A stretch of DNA of 64,000 nucleotides from Deltaproteobacteria bacterium (GCA_016183235.1 JACPFA010000042.1:1-64000), one strand, 5' to 3'. Shown: positions 33,871 to 43,554, numbered from the stretch's first letter. Program-made: numbers and translations. Notes: a model not told the origin generated them from the sequence alone.

Positions 33871-33972
33871 ATATTTATTTACTCACATGTTAATCTCTCG
33901 GCCTTTAAGAACAGCCGATGCGCAGTTAGAATTGAAATGTGTTTTTGATAAGGCGGACTAAGTAGATTCAGT

Positions 33973-34536
33973 TTACAATTTAAACCCTGGGGCGTGGATG
34001 CGATAGAGGGTGAAGGGTTCTTGGGGGGTGAGGCCTGCCTTGCTTTTTAAAAGGCGTAACAAATATTTTTGGGTTTTGGCTTCGCCAGGTAGGGCCATGG
34101 AGGCCTTGGCCCCGCTTTTTAACATGGCTCCATCGAGCTTGGGGTTGATTTGATAAATTGAATGAACTTGCAGGGGGGTTTTTGGGAAACGAACCCATAC
34201 GCTCCAATGCAGATAATCAGATGGCTGCAAGGCTTTTGAAAAACGGGGGTGTGATAAAATTTTATCGAAGATGCCTATTAATTCTTCTTTTAGATTTTTA
34301 TGGTGTGGGCGCACATCACCTAAGCAAGCAAGCGTGCGGTTGTTTTCTTCTAGGGTGACAAAAATACCTGCTGAGGTTTTTTCTAAATAGGCATAAGAAC
34401 CCAAGGGTTCTTTTTTAAAATATTGTTGAAAAAGGTTTTTGATTTCGGATTGGAGAAAAACAGAGGTTTCAGCCTGCAACGAGCTAACGCTTAAGCAACT
34501 GAGTACCAGAATAATAAAACTGTAATATTTTTTCAT
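33973..34536 (-). CDS. Exported AMMECR1-like protein
   Basis: 187 aa from ATG 34536. Signal peptide (FIILVLSCLSVSSLQA). Mature part has TLACLGDVRP, LKEELIGIFDKILSHPRFSKAL, recalling the 'GCIG...DPRF.pl' core of AMMECR1 proteins, though weakly. Export of this fold is unusual. Overlaps the SpoIID gene by 53 nt, so the start may instead be slightly downstream. Confidence 0.6.
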   Translation of the reverse strand: MKKYYSFIILVLSCLSVSSLQAETSVFLQSEIKNLFQQYFKKEPLGSYAYLEKTSAGIFVTLEENNRTLACLGDVRPHHKNLKEELIGIFDKILSHPRFSKALQPSDYLHWSVWVRFPKTPLQVHSIYQINPKLDGAMLKSGAKASMALPGEAKTQKYLLRLLKSKAGLTPQEPFTLYRIHAPGFKL

Positions 34537-35686
34537 AACTCCAACCGCGCTTAGCAAAATGACTGGCCCCGGCCTCACACAAACCTACGCCGTGGCCAAA
34601 ACCTTTTCCCTCTACCATTAAATGATCCCCCTTAAATTCCCATTTAAACCATGTACTCTTAAACAAGGCCCAACCCAAGTTTTTGCCAATGAGACTCAAT
34701 AACTCCGACGCTAACCATTCTTGGTGGTTTTTATCTTCTTGGTAAAAACTATAAATCCTGCCTTGACTTGACGCTTGAGCTATTTTTAACTTTTCGAAAT
34801 AAATCCCCAATGCTTGTAATTTTTGAATTTCCCGGGGATAAACATCCCGTTGCCATTGAAAATTTTCAGCCTGGCTACAAGCCCCTTGATCATCCACCCC
34901 TTGCAAATAAGGCAAAGGCTTGCCACCGAACACAGCTTGATTGGGGGAGGTCATGCCACCACACACGCTATGATACAGCGTTACCGCCGGTTCACCTTGA
35001 TAAGTTAAGATTTTATGTTGGGTGGCCTGAGTAGCCCTACGATAGATAGGGTCTCTAACTAAGGCCCCATAAACCTGGCAATGGGTTAGGTCGCATAAAT
35101 CAAAACCTTGAGCTTCATGCCGATCTTGAAATTTAATGGCATAGGTACGAATCGCAACACTGACCGCCTTCAAAGCCTCTAGGTGAGTATCCGCAGGCAG
35201 TTCGCTAGCCAACACACTTTGCACATAATTTTCTAAACCAACCTCGGCTTGAATTTCAAAACCATTTCGAACCACCTGAATTGTTGTTTTACCCACCACA
35301 TTTTTTTGCCCAGCTTCAGGATGCCGAATTTTGGTTAACCCTACAAAGGTCAAGGAACCCTGCACGGGTTTCTTTTTCCAAAACAACTGCCCCGCCTCAA
35401 ACGATAAAATCTCAAAACAACAAGCCCCCTCTGGCATAATATAAACCTCTTTGAGTTCGCGCCCAGAGAAAAGTTCTAGTTTTAAGATTTGAGAGGATTG
35501 GGCGAAGGTCAACGGAGAGAAAAGAAGGCTGCAGAAGATAAAAAAGAAAATTAATTGTACAAAGTCTTTTCGAAGCCGGAAGAGGCTACTCGAAACCCCT
35601 TTGCTCGGGGTTGAGAGAGCCTCTGCCGGATTCGAAAAGACGTGGAGATATTTGCAAAATAAAAAGGAAGATTGCCACGGGATCAT
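34484..35686 (-). CDS. SpoIID/LytB-domain protein (peptidoglycan-acting), start unclear
   Basis: 400 aa if begun at the ATG at 35686. The SpoIID domain is clear: GLENYVQSVLASELP, ALKAVSVAIRTYA, LYHSVCGGMT, and KGFGHGVGLCEAGA near the C-terminus. SpoIID enzymes cleave or assist cleavage of glycan strands. A hydrophobic export segment (LIFFFIFCSLLFSPLTFA) is present, but the only ATG upstream in frame lies in repeat sequence, and the basic residues before the hydrophobic core (RLRKDF) are encoded by the arm of fold-back element B. No SD can be found. Confidence 0.8.
   Translation of the reverse strand: MIPWQSSFLFCKYLHVFSNPAEALSTPSKGVSSSLFRLRKDFVQLIFFFIFCSLLFSPLTFAQSSQILKLELFSGRELKEVYIMPEGACCFEILSFEAGQLFWKKKPVQGSLTFVGLTKIRHPEAGQKNVVGKTTIQVVRNGFEIQAEVGLENYVQSVLASELPADTHLEALKAVSVAIRTYAIKFQDRHEAQGFDLCDLTHCQVYGALVRDPIYRRATQATQHKILTYQGEPAVTLYHSVCGGMTSPNQAVFGGKPLPYLQGVDDQGACSQAENFQWQRDVYPREIQKLQALGIYFEKLKIAQASSQGRIYSFYQEDKNHQEWLASELLSLIGKNLGWALFKSTWFKWEFKGDHLMVEGKGFGHGVGLCEAGASHFAKRGWSYEKILQFYYSGTQLLKR
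35562..35643. repeat. Fold-back element B (26-nt arms)
   Basis: Arms 35562-35587 and 35618-35643 match at 23 of 26 positions. Terminal AAGTCTTTTCGA as in A, C and D; short inner core. It overlaps the 5' part of the SpoIID reading frame. A second palindromic repeat follows at about 35684-35780. Confidence 0.8.
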
Positions 35687-35783
35687 GGGTCCCCGCCGGA
35701 GTTTACCCCTGCGTAGGCAGGGGCGAGGATGACATGAACTCGCAATGACAAAGGGCCCTGCTGGGCTCAGAATGACATTATTA

Positions 35784-36647
35784 TTAACGTAGTGCTGCAA
35801 ATATTTCTCCTGCTAATTTGGCTGGCAATTGAAAGCCGTGGCTGTCTTCTACCATAACCAACAACGCAACGCCCAATTGATCAACCTTGGTAAAACCTAC
35901 AAAAAACCCGGCATGGGCGTAAAGAGGATTAGTACTTCCTACCGTCCCCGTTTTACCGAAAATTTTAAGACCTGGCACCTTTGCTTCTTGCCCTGTACCA
36001 TATTGCACCGATTCTACCATGCCTTGCAAAATCTCACGATACTTAGGGTCGGCTAAATGCCCAGCCAGCCATTTTAGCCAAGGAATAAAATCTCGCACTT
36101 GCACTCCAAGCATGCCACCCTCACCGATGAAGAGCAACCTTGGATAGCTGCCCTGCTTGAAGCTTTGCACGGTAAGTTGTTGTTGTTTTAGGCCTAACAA
36201 CCATTGGGATTTTTTAATACGATCGGCTAAACTGATAAAATATAAATTACAAGACAAGGCAAGTGCTTGGGTTAAGCCAACACTGCCATGACCGTCTTGT
36301 TTCCAACAATAATATTTCTTGCCGTTCCATTTGCCGTGGCCTGCACAAGAATAGCGATATTTTTCTAAATCGATGCCATGGTCTACAAAATAAAAGGCGG
36401 TGGCTAGCTTTAACAACGACCCTGGCTCAACTACTTGATCAAGCCATTGCGTTCCCCCAAAAAAATAAGACTTATCACTTTTTAAGTCTAATAAAATAAC
36501 CACCCCTCCCCTTTTTTCAAACCTGGCCTTTACAAGAGTTTCAATTTGATTGAGTGAGGCGTTGGGAATTTGCGCCCAACTGATGCTGGCAAGCATGATA
36601 GCGATGAAACAAAAAATACTAAGACTAAGGAGACCGTGGTTTACCAT
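35784..36647 (-). CDS. Penicillin-binding-protein-type transpeptidase/class D-like serine enzyme
   Basis: 287 aa. Ser77-x2-Lys80 (PGSLLK), SCN in ALSCNLYF, and KTG in FGKTGTVGS give the full serine acyl-enzyme motif set. A hydrophobic N-terminus (LLSLSIFCFIAIMLASISWA) exports it, but the first nine residues (MVNHGLLSL) are encoded by the right arm of fold-back element F and there is no SD. Penicillin-sensitive transpeptidase or endopeptidase more likely than beta-lactamase given its SpoIID and VanW neighbours. Confidence 0.82.
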   Translation of the reverse strand: MVNHGLLSLSIFCFIAIMLASISWAQIPNASLNQIETLVKARFEKRGGVVILLDLKSDKSYFFGGTQWLDQVVEPGSLLKLATAFYFVDHGIDLEKYRYSCAGHGKWNGKKYYCWKQDGHGSVGLTQALALSCNLYFISLADRIKKSQWLLGLKQQQLTVQSFKQGSYPRLLFIGEGGMLGVQVRDFIPWLKWLAGHLADPKYREILQGMVESVQYGTGQEAKVPGLKIFGKTGTVGSTNPLYAHAGFFVGFTKVDQLGVALLVMVEDSHGFQLPAKLAGEIFAALR

Positions 36648-36801
36648 ACATATGACACAGGATCATGAGCCGAGACAAGGAAGATGAGCAAAAAATTCGG
36701 AGGCGTAGCCTAAGCTACGTTGATGAATTTTTTGTGAAATCTGACGCAGTCGCAGGCCATGAGCCGAAGTCAGATGTGTGGTAAACCACGGTCTCCTTAG
36801 T
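36624..36801 (-). repeat. Fold-back element F (178 bp)
   Basis: Perfect 22-nt inverted repeats at 36624-36645 and 36780-36801 around a 134-nt core. Same length and orientation relative to genes as element G; cores agree at 131 of 134 positions. Ends directly at the stop codon of the upstream membrane-protein gene (ACTAAGGAGA contains TAA). Confidence 0.92.
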
Positions 36802-37846
36802 CACAACAGGCCGCATGATTTTTATTAAAAAATTTGGAACGTATGATTAAATAAATTCCACCCACAACAAAGACGCACAAAATTAAATAGATGCGCGTTA
36901 TGCGCGTAAGGTTGGCAAACTCGATAAACCACGGCAAAGCAACCACTAGCGTGGCATTGGCCAGGACCCCCAACCAAACCAAAGGCAGAGAACCCCGTTG
37001 CAAAATCCCTACTAAAAAAGCCGCAATGGTTAGCCCTAAACCAAAGCCTGCCACCGGTCGCACATGAAATAGGATACCCAACAATAAAGGCAGTACAATC
37101 CCTCCGCCAATCAAGGTTTCATAAATGCAAACCTTATCTTGGGCAAAACTTTGAGCCAATACCCATGGCAAGGCGATGCCTAAAAATAACGCCACAAACG
37201 AATAGGGATGCGTGATCACAATGCCAAGGGTATCGTATTGAGATGTTTCTAAATAAAGTTGGATCAAGGCCCTAGCCAGCACCAAGCCAGCACCAAAGGC
37301 GATAACCCTTAACCATTCTTCTTGTTGGTCTTTGACAAAGGCGAGCGACCCAGCCAAGCCTGCCAAGAAAATTAGGCCAAAGCTAAACCCTGCCCCTGAA
37401 CCCACCAAACGCAGTACCAATGCAAACGAGAGGGCTACCACAATCACTTGGAACAAAGATTTCAAAAAACTTTTAGCCAGCGGCAATAAGACAAAGAGTA
37501 AAATGTTGGCTACCGTTGCCAGTAAAACGGGCCAAAATATTTTCCATTTCCCCTGGCCATAACCAAAAAACATCACCCCAATCCCACCCGCGGCGGTCAA
37601 GGCTTGCACCAGCCCATAAATCACGGGTGCTATTACGGGTGCTATTTTTGTATCGCCAAATTTTTTGCCCAAAATCCAAAGCAACACGCTACTTGCCACA
37701 CTCAAAAGAAAAAGTGAGATGAACCAATAATAAGCAAAAGGCTCTCCTTTAACTTCGGGGTATTCATAAATACCTAACCCCAAAAGCGCTCCGCTTAACC
37801 CTAAGTGGTAAAACCAAGCCTGCCAAGGTTTAATAGGTTGATCCAT
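36797..37846 (-). CDS. Polytopic membrane protein, function unknown
   Basis: 349 aa from ATG 37846 (AAGGAG, 6 nt). About ten hydrophobic helices and short loops; no signature recognised. The stop TAA lies in the end of element F. Overlaps the VanW gene by 17 nt. Confidence 0.7.
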   Translation of the reverse strand: MDQPIKPWQAWFYHLGLSGALLGLGIYEYPEVKGEPFAYYWFISLFLLSVASSVLLWILGKKFGDTKIAPVIAPVIYGLVQALTAAGGIGVMFFGYGQGKWKIFWPVLLATVANILLFVLLPLAKSFLKSLFQVIVVALSFALVLRLVGSGAGFSFGLIFLAGLAGSLAFVKDQQEEWLRVIAFGAGLVLARALIQLYLETSQYDTLGIVITHPYSFVALFLGIALPWVLAQSFAQDKVCIYETLIGGGIVLPLLLGILFHVRPVAGFGLGLTIAAFLVGILQRGSLPLVWLGVLANATLVVALPWFIEFANLTRITRIYLILCVFVVGGIYLIIRSKFFNKNHAACCD

Positions 37847-38492
37847 GGGGAACTCCTTTTTCAAAAAAATCGTAGCTACGAGTATTGACTCGCTCATGAT
37901 CTTCTAAAACCAGTAAACTAGAATAATGCCCAGGGCCTATCTGCCGATGGAGGGTTTGAATCGTTGAACTTTTACTCCCCAACCAACGCACCGTGAGTTG
38001 ATGCCCCCTAACATAGGCCTCCACTTTGATAGGAAAGGGATAGGGATTTTGAATACGCAAATCCTGCGCCCCCAATTTAAACGTGGCATCGAGCGAACTG
38101 GGGACGGATTGCACGGGCAAACTGTGCCCCGAACGTTCTAAAACTTTTAACCCTGATATGAGGGCTGCGTTATAAAGGGTGCTTGCCAGTTGACAAATAC
38201 CACCACCCACTTCTTGCACGACTTGGCCCTCTAAATAAGCACGTTCGGCAACATAACCTTGCTCATCAAAATTATTCCCCAGTAATTGATTCAAAGAAAA
38301 TTGTTCTTGGGAATTTAAAACTAACCCATGCAAGTTTTGAGCTGCCAATTGAATGTTATGAATTTGCGCAGGGGTTCGGCTTACCACTTGCGTGGTAAAA
38401 GCCCCCAAAGTTTCGCGATAAGGGCGATACCCATAACTTAAGGCCAAAATTAAAATGACCAAACTAATGGTTAGCCCTATAAACTTGCGCAT
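37830..38492 (-). CDS. VanW-family protein
   Basis: 220 aa. N-terminal membrane anchor, then the VanW domain: FSLNQLLG, ERAYLEGQVVQEVGGGICQLASTLYNAAL, and SLDATFKLGAQDLRIQNPYPFPI. Function of VanW is unknown, though it is linked to the cell envelope. One base after the A2M stop. Confidence 0.9.
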   Translation of the reverse strand: MRKFIGLTISLVILILALSYGYRPYRETLGAFTTQVVSRTPAQIHNIQLAAQNLHGLVLNSQEQFSLNQLLGNNFDEQGYVAERAYLEGQVVQEVGGGICQLASTLYNAALISGLKVLERSGHSLPVQSVPSSLDATFKLGAQDLRIQNPYPFPIKVEAYVRGHQLTVRWLGSKSSTIQTLHRQIGPGHYSSLLVLEDHERVNTRSYDFFEKGVPHGSTY

Positions 38493-38493
38493 T

Positions 38494-41400
38494 TTATTCC
38501 ACCTTAATTAAAAATTCATTACCCGTACCCCGCACCTCGGGGTCATACATAGCTTGCCCCTGGGTGGGGAGGATATGGTACTCACCTGCACGCTCGGGGC
38601 GAAGAATATAACGCACCGTTTTTTGTGGCGCTTTGGCATCGTAATCATAGTAATAAATAAACAGGGCGATTTTTTCATCGCGTACCATCATGTCAGAATA
38701 CCAACCATAATTGCCTAATAAATCTGAATCGGTCACGACTTCGAAACCCGCCGGCAGTGGATCTTCTAAGATTAATTTGTGGCCATCTTGATTCATGAAA
38801 AAAGTGATATCCACTGCAATATGATCGCCCACGTGCACCTTATCGCCACTGGCCAATAAAACCCAGGTTTGTTTGTCATTATCATAGCGAAAATAATTTC
38901 GAACCAGGTTGATGCCTTGGTCACTGGCTGCCAAACCACCGCCTTTAACAAAATATTTTATATCGCCACTAATATAAAGCGGTTGCGGATTCTTATTTGC
39001 AACCTTCAACTGATTAGCCGGAACTTGTAAGGCAATTTTTTCAAATTTCTTTTGTAAATGAACACCAGGGTTATCGAGCTTTAATAATTCTTTATCGTTA
39101 AGACTAAGCGTGGCCATCAACCGCGGCTGAGGGGGCAATTCACTTTGCGCCAAGGTATACAAGGCATAAACCATGTGTGCGGTATCTAATGTTGAGCGCC
39201 AATAATTACCTTCGCGATGCGACAACAAAAATTGCACCAGACTATCTTTAATCGTTTTATCAGGATAATTCGTATTCACCATGGCCATAAGCAATAAGGC
39301 CATTTCTCGGAAGGAATAATAACGATGAATTTTTCCAGCCCGGGTGTATTCATAATAATAAGAACACTCGCCTTGTTTACAAATAAGTTGATGAGCCGCA
39401 TTGGCAATACTTTCCTGGCTTAATTTTTTACGGGCCTCTAATTGGTAAACATGAGCCGCATAAATTTTACTGATAAAATTGGGTGACTTGGCATAATCTT
39501 GCGAAAGCAGTGGCATTTTTTCGCCGGCTAAGCGCAACACATAATGCATATAAAGTCGATCGCTCGCAAAACGACTGCGCGTACCATATTGCGCTTGGTA
39601 ATCGGCAGACCACAATTTTTTCAAAGCCTCTCGCCCACGGGTTAACACCTCAGGCTTAATTTCATAACCCGCCTTCTTGGCCTTTAATAAACCATAGAGG
39701 GCATAGGCCGTCATGTAGGGATCGTTGGGGTCATTTTTCCACCAGCCCCAGCCGCCGTCATAATGTTGGAAGGTGTAAATGCGGCGCAAACCCTTCTTAA
39801 TAACTTTTTCAAGTTTTAATTTAAGTTTATCGTCTAATAGGTTAAATTTACTATCGATTGACGAAGCGTAAATACTAGGCAAAAGGCGGCTCATGGTTTG
39901 TTCAACACAACCATAGGGGTAATCGATTAAGTAACTAATGCCACCCAACATTGAAACGATGTAATGGCCATCTAAGGTTAAGCTTAGGCTACCTTTGTTA
40001 GGATCGGTCGCACGGGGCACATTAAATTTTACACTCGCCTGACCTATGGCCTCACCCGTAATATCCGCTTCACCAGCACCTGGCACCTTCAAATGAAAAT
40101 ATTGATGCTCGGGAATGCCATAGGGCAAAACTGGCACTTTGAGCAATACGGCATCTTCGAGGGCTGCATTTTTAGCTTGAACCCCTAGGCTTGCTTCGCC
40201 AACCTGTTTGGCCAACACTTGCAAATCCATATCGACTTGGCCTTGTGGAGGAATGGTAATTTGTTCCTTGCGTTGGCCAGGGTTCACCCACTCCATGCCT
40301 TTTAAATCATAGGCCAGTCGCAATTCTTGAGCTGTGTCGGTGTAATTGTGAATCACCGCTCGCACCCAACCCTGATCGCCCTCGATATAAAAACGCGGTG
40401 TGGCAAGCCTGACAATAATGGGTTTTTTGGCCAAAATTTTCTGGGTGTTTTGCCCCACCAAAGTGTTGGTATCGTGGGCTATAACGGTGGCGCGCCAGGT
40501 GGTAAGATTGTCGGGCAGGTTAACACTCACCTGAGCTTTGCCGTCTACATCTGTCTTAACGGTTGGAACCCAAAAGGCTGTGTCTTGGAAATTTTTTCTC
40601 GCCTTGTCAGCGTCGAATTTATCGAGCCCTGCTTCTAAATAACCTGAGAAAGTATGGGTGGTCACCACACGGTTATACCGATTGCCATAAAAATGTTGGA
40701 TGATGTCGGTCGAATCGGAGCGCAGGGCGTAAATCGATTCATCCACCACCCCCAAAGAAACTTCGCCCACCACCGGTTTACCCTGTAGATCGGTCAACCG
40801 CACTTCGTAGGCCACCGCTTCGCCTGGCTTATATTCTAACTTGTCGGAATGAATATCGACCTTCAGCAATTTTTCATCGGGGTTGATACTCAACTCGGTT
40901 CGATCTTCATAAAGGGCCTTGTCGCCAATGGCTGTAACCAACACGGCAACATTAGGAAGATAATCCCGCGACAGAGGGATTTCTAAAGTTTTCGAATAAC
41001 CATCGATGCGTTCAACCCAGGCACGATGCAGCTTGCCCCCTTCTAAAGTAACTAGCACCGGCAGATTGGCAATGGGGCTTACCAATACACACAAGGCTTT
41101 ATCGGTGGGTTGATATTTTTCTTTATCACAGGTGATCGAAATGGCTTTTTCTAATTGGAAAGGCTCGGGTTCTTCTTTGCCCTTACCTGTCACCCACACG
41201 TAAGCAAACTGTATGAGTTTACGGCCCTGGTCATCTTCGCCCTGAATATTCAAGCGATAATAACCCGCCTGACTTACTGTAAAGGGATGCGTGGCCTTAC
41301 CTTCACCATTGGTCTGCACTTGAAATTTTGCCTTGGAGACGTGACCATAGGTACCCGCTTCGGCATTGTAACTCTCTCTTTCCACAACCACATTGAGAAG

Positions 41401-43191
41401 TTTAGCCAGCGGTTTGTCTTTCAAATCAGAAACCATCAATTCTAAATCAATGGGTTGGTCGACATAATAAACATAAGACTTAGGTTGCCCCTTAATTTTA
41501 AGGTCAGCGGCCCAAACCGAAAAATCAAACGACGTATCAACCTGACGATTGGTAGAATCGGTAGCGGTCACCGACACAGAATATTGTTTATGAAAGGGGG
41601 CTTTTTTAGCCGTAAATTCTACCGTGGCTTGACCCTTGGCATCGGTCTCGATCTCACCTTCTGCCACCACCTCCCCATATCCATCACCACCCCCATCTTC
41701 CCATTGGCTACTATAATCATTTAAGAAAACCGAATATTGAAGGGTGCTAAGGGCTGCGGCCCCGAAATAATAGGTGCTATTAATCTGCAAACGAACTTTG
41801 TCGCCCCCAAAATAATCGGTTTGCTGGGGAACCACCTCAACTTTAAATTCAGGTTTACGATATTCTTGCACTTCAAATCCTTCCCTGAATTCTTTACCTT
41901 TGTATTCAGCACTCACCGTGTAAAAACCCAAGGGAGGTTCTTCTTCTAAGGTAATTTGGCCCGAAAAACTCCCCAACTCGTTTATATGAAAGGTTTCTTC
42001 GAGTAAGGGATCGCCGTTAAGATCAGCAACCGTTACCTCGATGGTATCACTTGGGTCGGGAACCCGGAAAGTGCCTTCCATACCTCGATAGCGGGCAATC
42101 CCCTTAAAATAAACGGTTTGGGCAGGGCGATAAACGGGGCGTTCGGTGTAAAGAAAAACCTCAGGCTGATAGGTCTTGCCATCAATAACTAACGGTTCTT
42201 CTTCCTCACCTTCATCGTAATAACCACCCGGCGCGCCTACATATTGAAACGCCCAATAGTCACCGTGATGAATGACAACCGGAAGGCTGCCTTCAACTAA
42301 TTCTGAAGCTAATTGGTTAAGGGGAATTTTAGATAACCCTTGGGCATCGGTAGAAAATTTCTTTAGCTCATGATTATTTTGCACCAACAAAACTTCTGCC
42401 CCAGCTACCGGCTGTTTGCTCTGAAAATGGGAAACATAAACCAACATTTGCTGATCATCGCGTTTCAGCACCGCCCCTAGCTCGGTGCGATTAACCAAAC
42501 TTTGCGCCGATAACACCTTGGTGCGATCTAAAGAATCAGCCTCGGCTCGCAGAATGAAAAGACCCTTTTCTGGAATCTCGGGCCAAATTTTATTTGAAAA
42601 TTCGGGTTGATCGGCCTTGGCAATTTCGTATTCCCAATCTTTGATCTTATGAGCCCCCGGTGTATCAACTTTTAATGGAAGCGATTCTAATTCACTCAAA
42701 GAAGTTTGAGATTTTGCTAAAAATTCCCCTACCTCTATTTGATAAAGGCTAAAATAAACCTTGCCCACATAGGCACCCGAGAGATCCATCGACACTTTTT
42801 GCCGAGGGGTACGAATATTGTTGGCCAAATAAAGCGAAAGGCTGGGCGCTAATTTTTCCAAAGAAAACTTTAAGTCACCAATGATTTGCCCTTCTACTAC
42901 CCTAAAAGCTTTGTATTCGTAATGCTGTTGATAGCCCTTTTGTTTGACATAAAGGCTAGAATATTGCCCTACGGGGACTGCAAATTTAAAATGACCATCT
43001 TGGGTGGTGCGCGTTTTGAACTGTCGAGGATAATGCTGAAGGGTGATGAGGGCCCCAGCAATGGGATTGCCTTGAGCATCAACAACCTTGCCTGCTAAAA
43101 GACCAGTAGGTTTTTCTTGATAAAGATAAAGACTAGCGACAACAGCCAGCCATAAGAAAAAGACTATCTTTCTTAAATGTTCTCCCCGCAT
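38494..43191 (-). CDS. Bacterial alpha-2-macroglobulin with intact thioester motif
   Basis: 1565 aa from ATG 43191 (no clear SD). N-terminal anchor (IVFFLWLAVVASLYLY), a CarboxypepD-like domain (GLLAGKVVDAQGNPIAGALI), several MG domains, bait/CUB region, then the thioester site YGCVEQTM (Cys1095) within an alpha-helical toroid, and a C-terminal receptor-type domain. Traps proteases in the periplasm. Bacterial A2M usually pairs with PbpC; here VanW and a membrane protein follow. The longer frame to 43302 is repeat translation. Confidence 0.94.
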   Translation of the reverse strand: MRGEHLRKIVFFLWLAVVASLYLYQEKPTGLLAGKVVDAQGNPIAGALITLQHYPRQFKTRTTQDGHFKFAVPVGQYSSLYVKQKGYQQHYEYKAFRVVEGQIIGDLKFSLEKLAPSLSLYLANNIRTPRQKVSMDLSGAYVGKVYFSLYQIEVGEFLAKSQTSLSELESLPLKVDTPGAHKIKDWEYEIAKADQPEFSNKIWPEIPEKGLFILRAEADSLDRTKVLSAQSLVNRTELGAVLKRDDQQMLVYVSHFQSKQPVAGAEVLLVQNNHELKKFSTDAQGLSKIPLNQLASELVEGSLPVVIHHGDYWAFQYVGAPGGYYDEGEEEEPLVIDGKTYQPEVFLYTERPVYRPAQTVYFKGIARYRGMEGTFRVPDPSDTIEVTVADLNGDPLLEETFHINELGSFSGQITLEEEPPLGFYTVSAEYKGKEFREGFEVQEYRKPEFKVEVVPQQTDYFGGDKVRLQINSTYYFGAAALSTLQYSVFLNDYSSQWEDGGGDGYGEVVAEGEIETDAKGQATVEFTAKKAPFHKQYSVSVTATDSTNRQVDTSFDFSVWAADLKIKGQPKSYVYYVDQPIDLELMVSDLKDKPLAKLLNVVVERESYNAEAGTYGHVSKAKFQVQTNGEGKATHPFTVSQAGYYRLNIQGEDDQGRKLIQFAYVWVTGKGKEEPEPFQLEKAISITCDKEKYQPTDKALCVLVSPIANLPVLVTLEGGKLHRAWVERIDGYSKTLEIPLSRDYLPNVAVLVTAIGDKALYEDRTELSINPDEKLLKVDIHSDKLEYKPGEAVAYEVRLTDLQGKPVVGEVSLGVVDESIYALRSDSTDIIQHFYGNRYNRVVTTHTFSGYLEAGLDKFDADKARKNFQDTAFWVPTVKTDVDGKAQVSVNLPDNLTTWRATVIAHDTNTLVGQNTQKILAKKPIIVRLATPRFYIEGDQGWVRAVIHNYTDTAQELRLAYDLKGMEWVNPGQRKEQITIPPQGQVDMDLQVLAKQVGEASLGVQAKNAALEDAVLLKVPVLPYGIPEHQYFHLKVPGAGEADITGEAIGQASVKFNVPRATDPNKGSLSLTLDGHYIVSMLGGISYLIDYPYGCVEQTMSRLLPSIYASSIDSKFNLLDDKLKLKLEKVIKKGLRRIYTFQHYDGGWGWWKNDPNDPYMTAYALYGLLKAKKAGYEIKPEVLTRGREALKKLWSADYQAQYGTRSRFASDRLYMHYVLRLAGEKMPLLSQDYAKSPNFISKIYAAHVYQLEARKKLSQESIANAAHQLICKQGECSYYYEYTRAGKIHRYYSFREMALLLMAMVNTNYPDKTIKDSLVQFLLSHREGNYWRSTLDTAHMVYALYTLAQSELPPQPRLMATLSLNDKELLKLDNPGVHLQKKFEKIALQVPANQLKVANKNPQPLYISGDIKYFVKGGGLAASDQGINLVRNYFRYDNDKQTWVLLASGDKVHVGDHIAVDITFFMNQDGHKLILEDPLPAGFEVVTDSDLLGNYGWYSDMMVRDEKIALFIYYYDYDAKAPQKTVRYILRPERAGEYHILPTQGQAMYDPEVRGTGNEFLIKVE

Positions 43192-43254
43192 TGGCCAACG
43201 CACAGCGCCAGGTTTAACAGAAGGTATGAAATTTATAAAGGAAATATTTGTGAG

Positions 43255-43476
43255 AAGTCTTTTCGAGGTAGGGAGAGGCCAAGCCCGCACCCGGTCGGCC
43301 AATGAGGACCTCTGTCATTGCGAGCCCAACGGGCGTGGCAATCTCACCGGTTAAACCGAGGGGATTGCGGAGCCTGCCCTGAGGCTTGGCGAAGGGTCTC
43401 CTCGCAATGACAGAGGACCGACTAGGCCGACCGGGCGCGGGCTCTCCATTGGCCTCTCCCTACCTCGAAAAGACGT
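43255..43476. repeat. Fold-back element C (222 bp)
   Basis: 28-nt arms at 43255-43282 and 43449-43476, then inner complementary blocks GCCCGC..CCGGTCGGCC / GGCCGACCGG..GCGGGC and CTCTGTCATTGCGAG / CTCGCAATGACAGAG. Arms nearly identical to those of element D. Contains the 43345-43413 repeat at its tip. Confidence 0.9.
43345..43413. repeat. Short dispersed intergenic repeat, copy 2
   Basis: Same ends as the copy at 795-888; nested at the tip of element C. Confidence 0.6.
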
Positions 43477-43508
43477 GACCCAATTTACAGATGAATTGAA
43501 GAATGAAA

Positions 43509-43554
43509 TGGAAGATTGCCACGCTCGCCAATGGGGCTCGCTCGCAATGACATT
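43509..43554. repeat. Tail repeat downstream of element C
   Basis: Near-identical to 1193-1238. On the minus strand TAATGTCATTACG follows and the TAA is the spoVR stop codon. Confidence 0.6.

Noticed and set aside
43192-43302. N-terminal extension of the A2M gene to 43302
   Set aside because: The added residues are encoded by the arm of fold-back element C.
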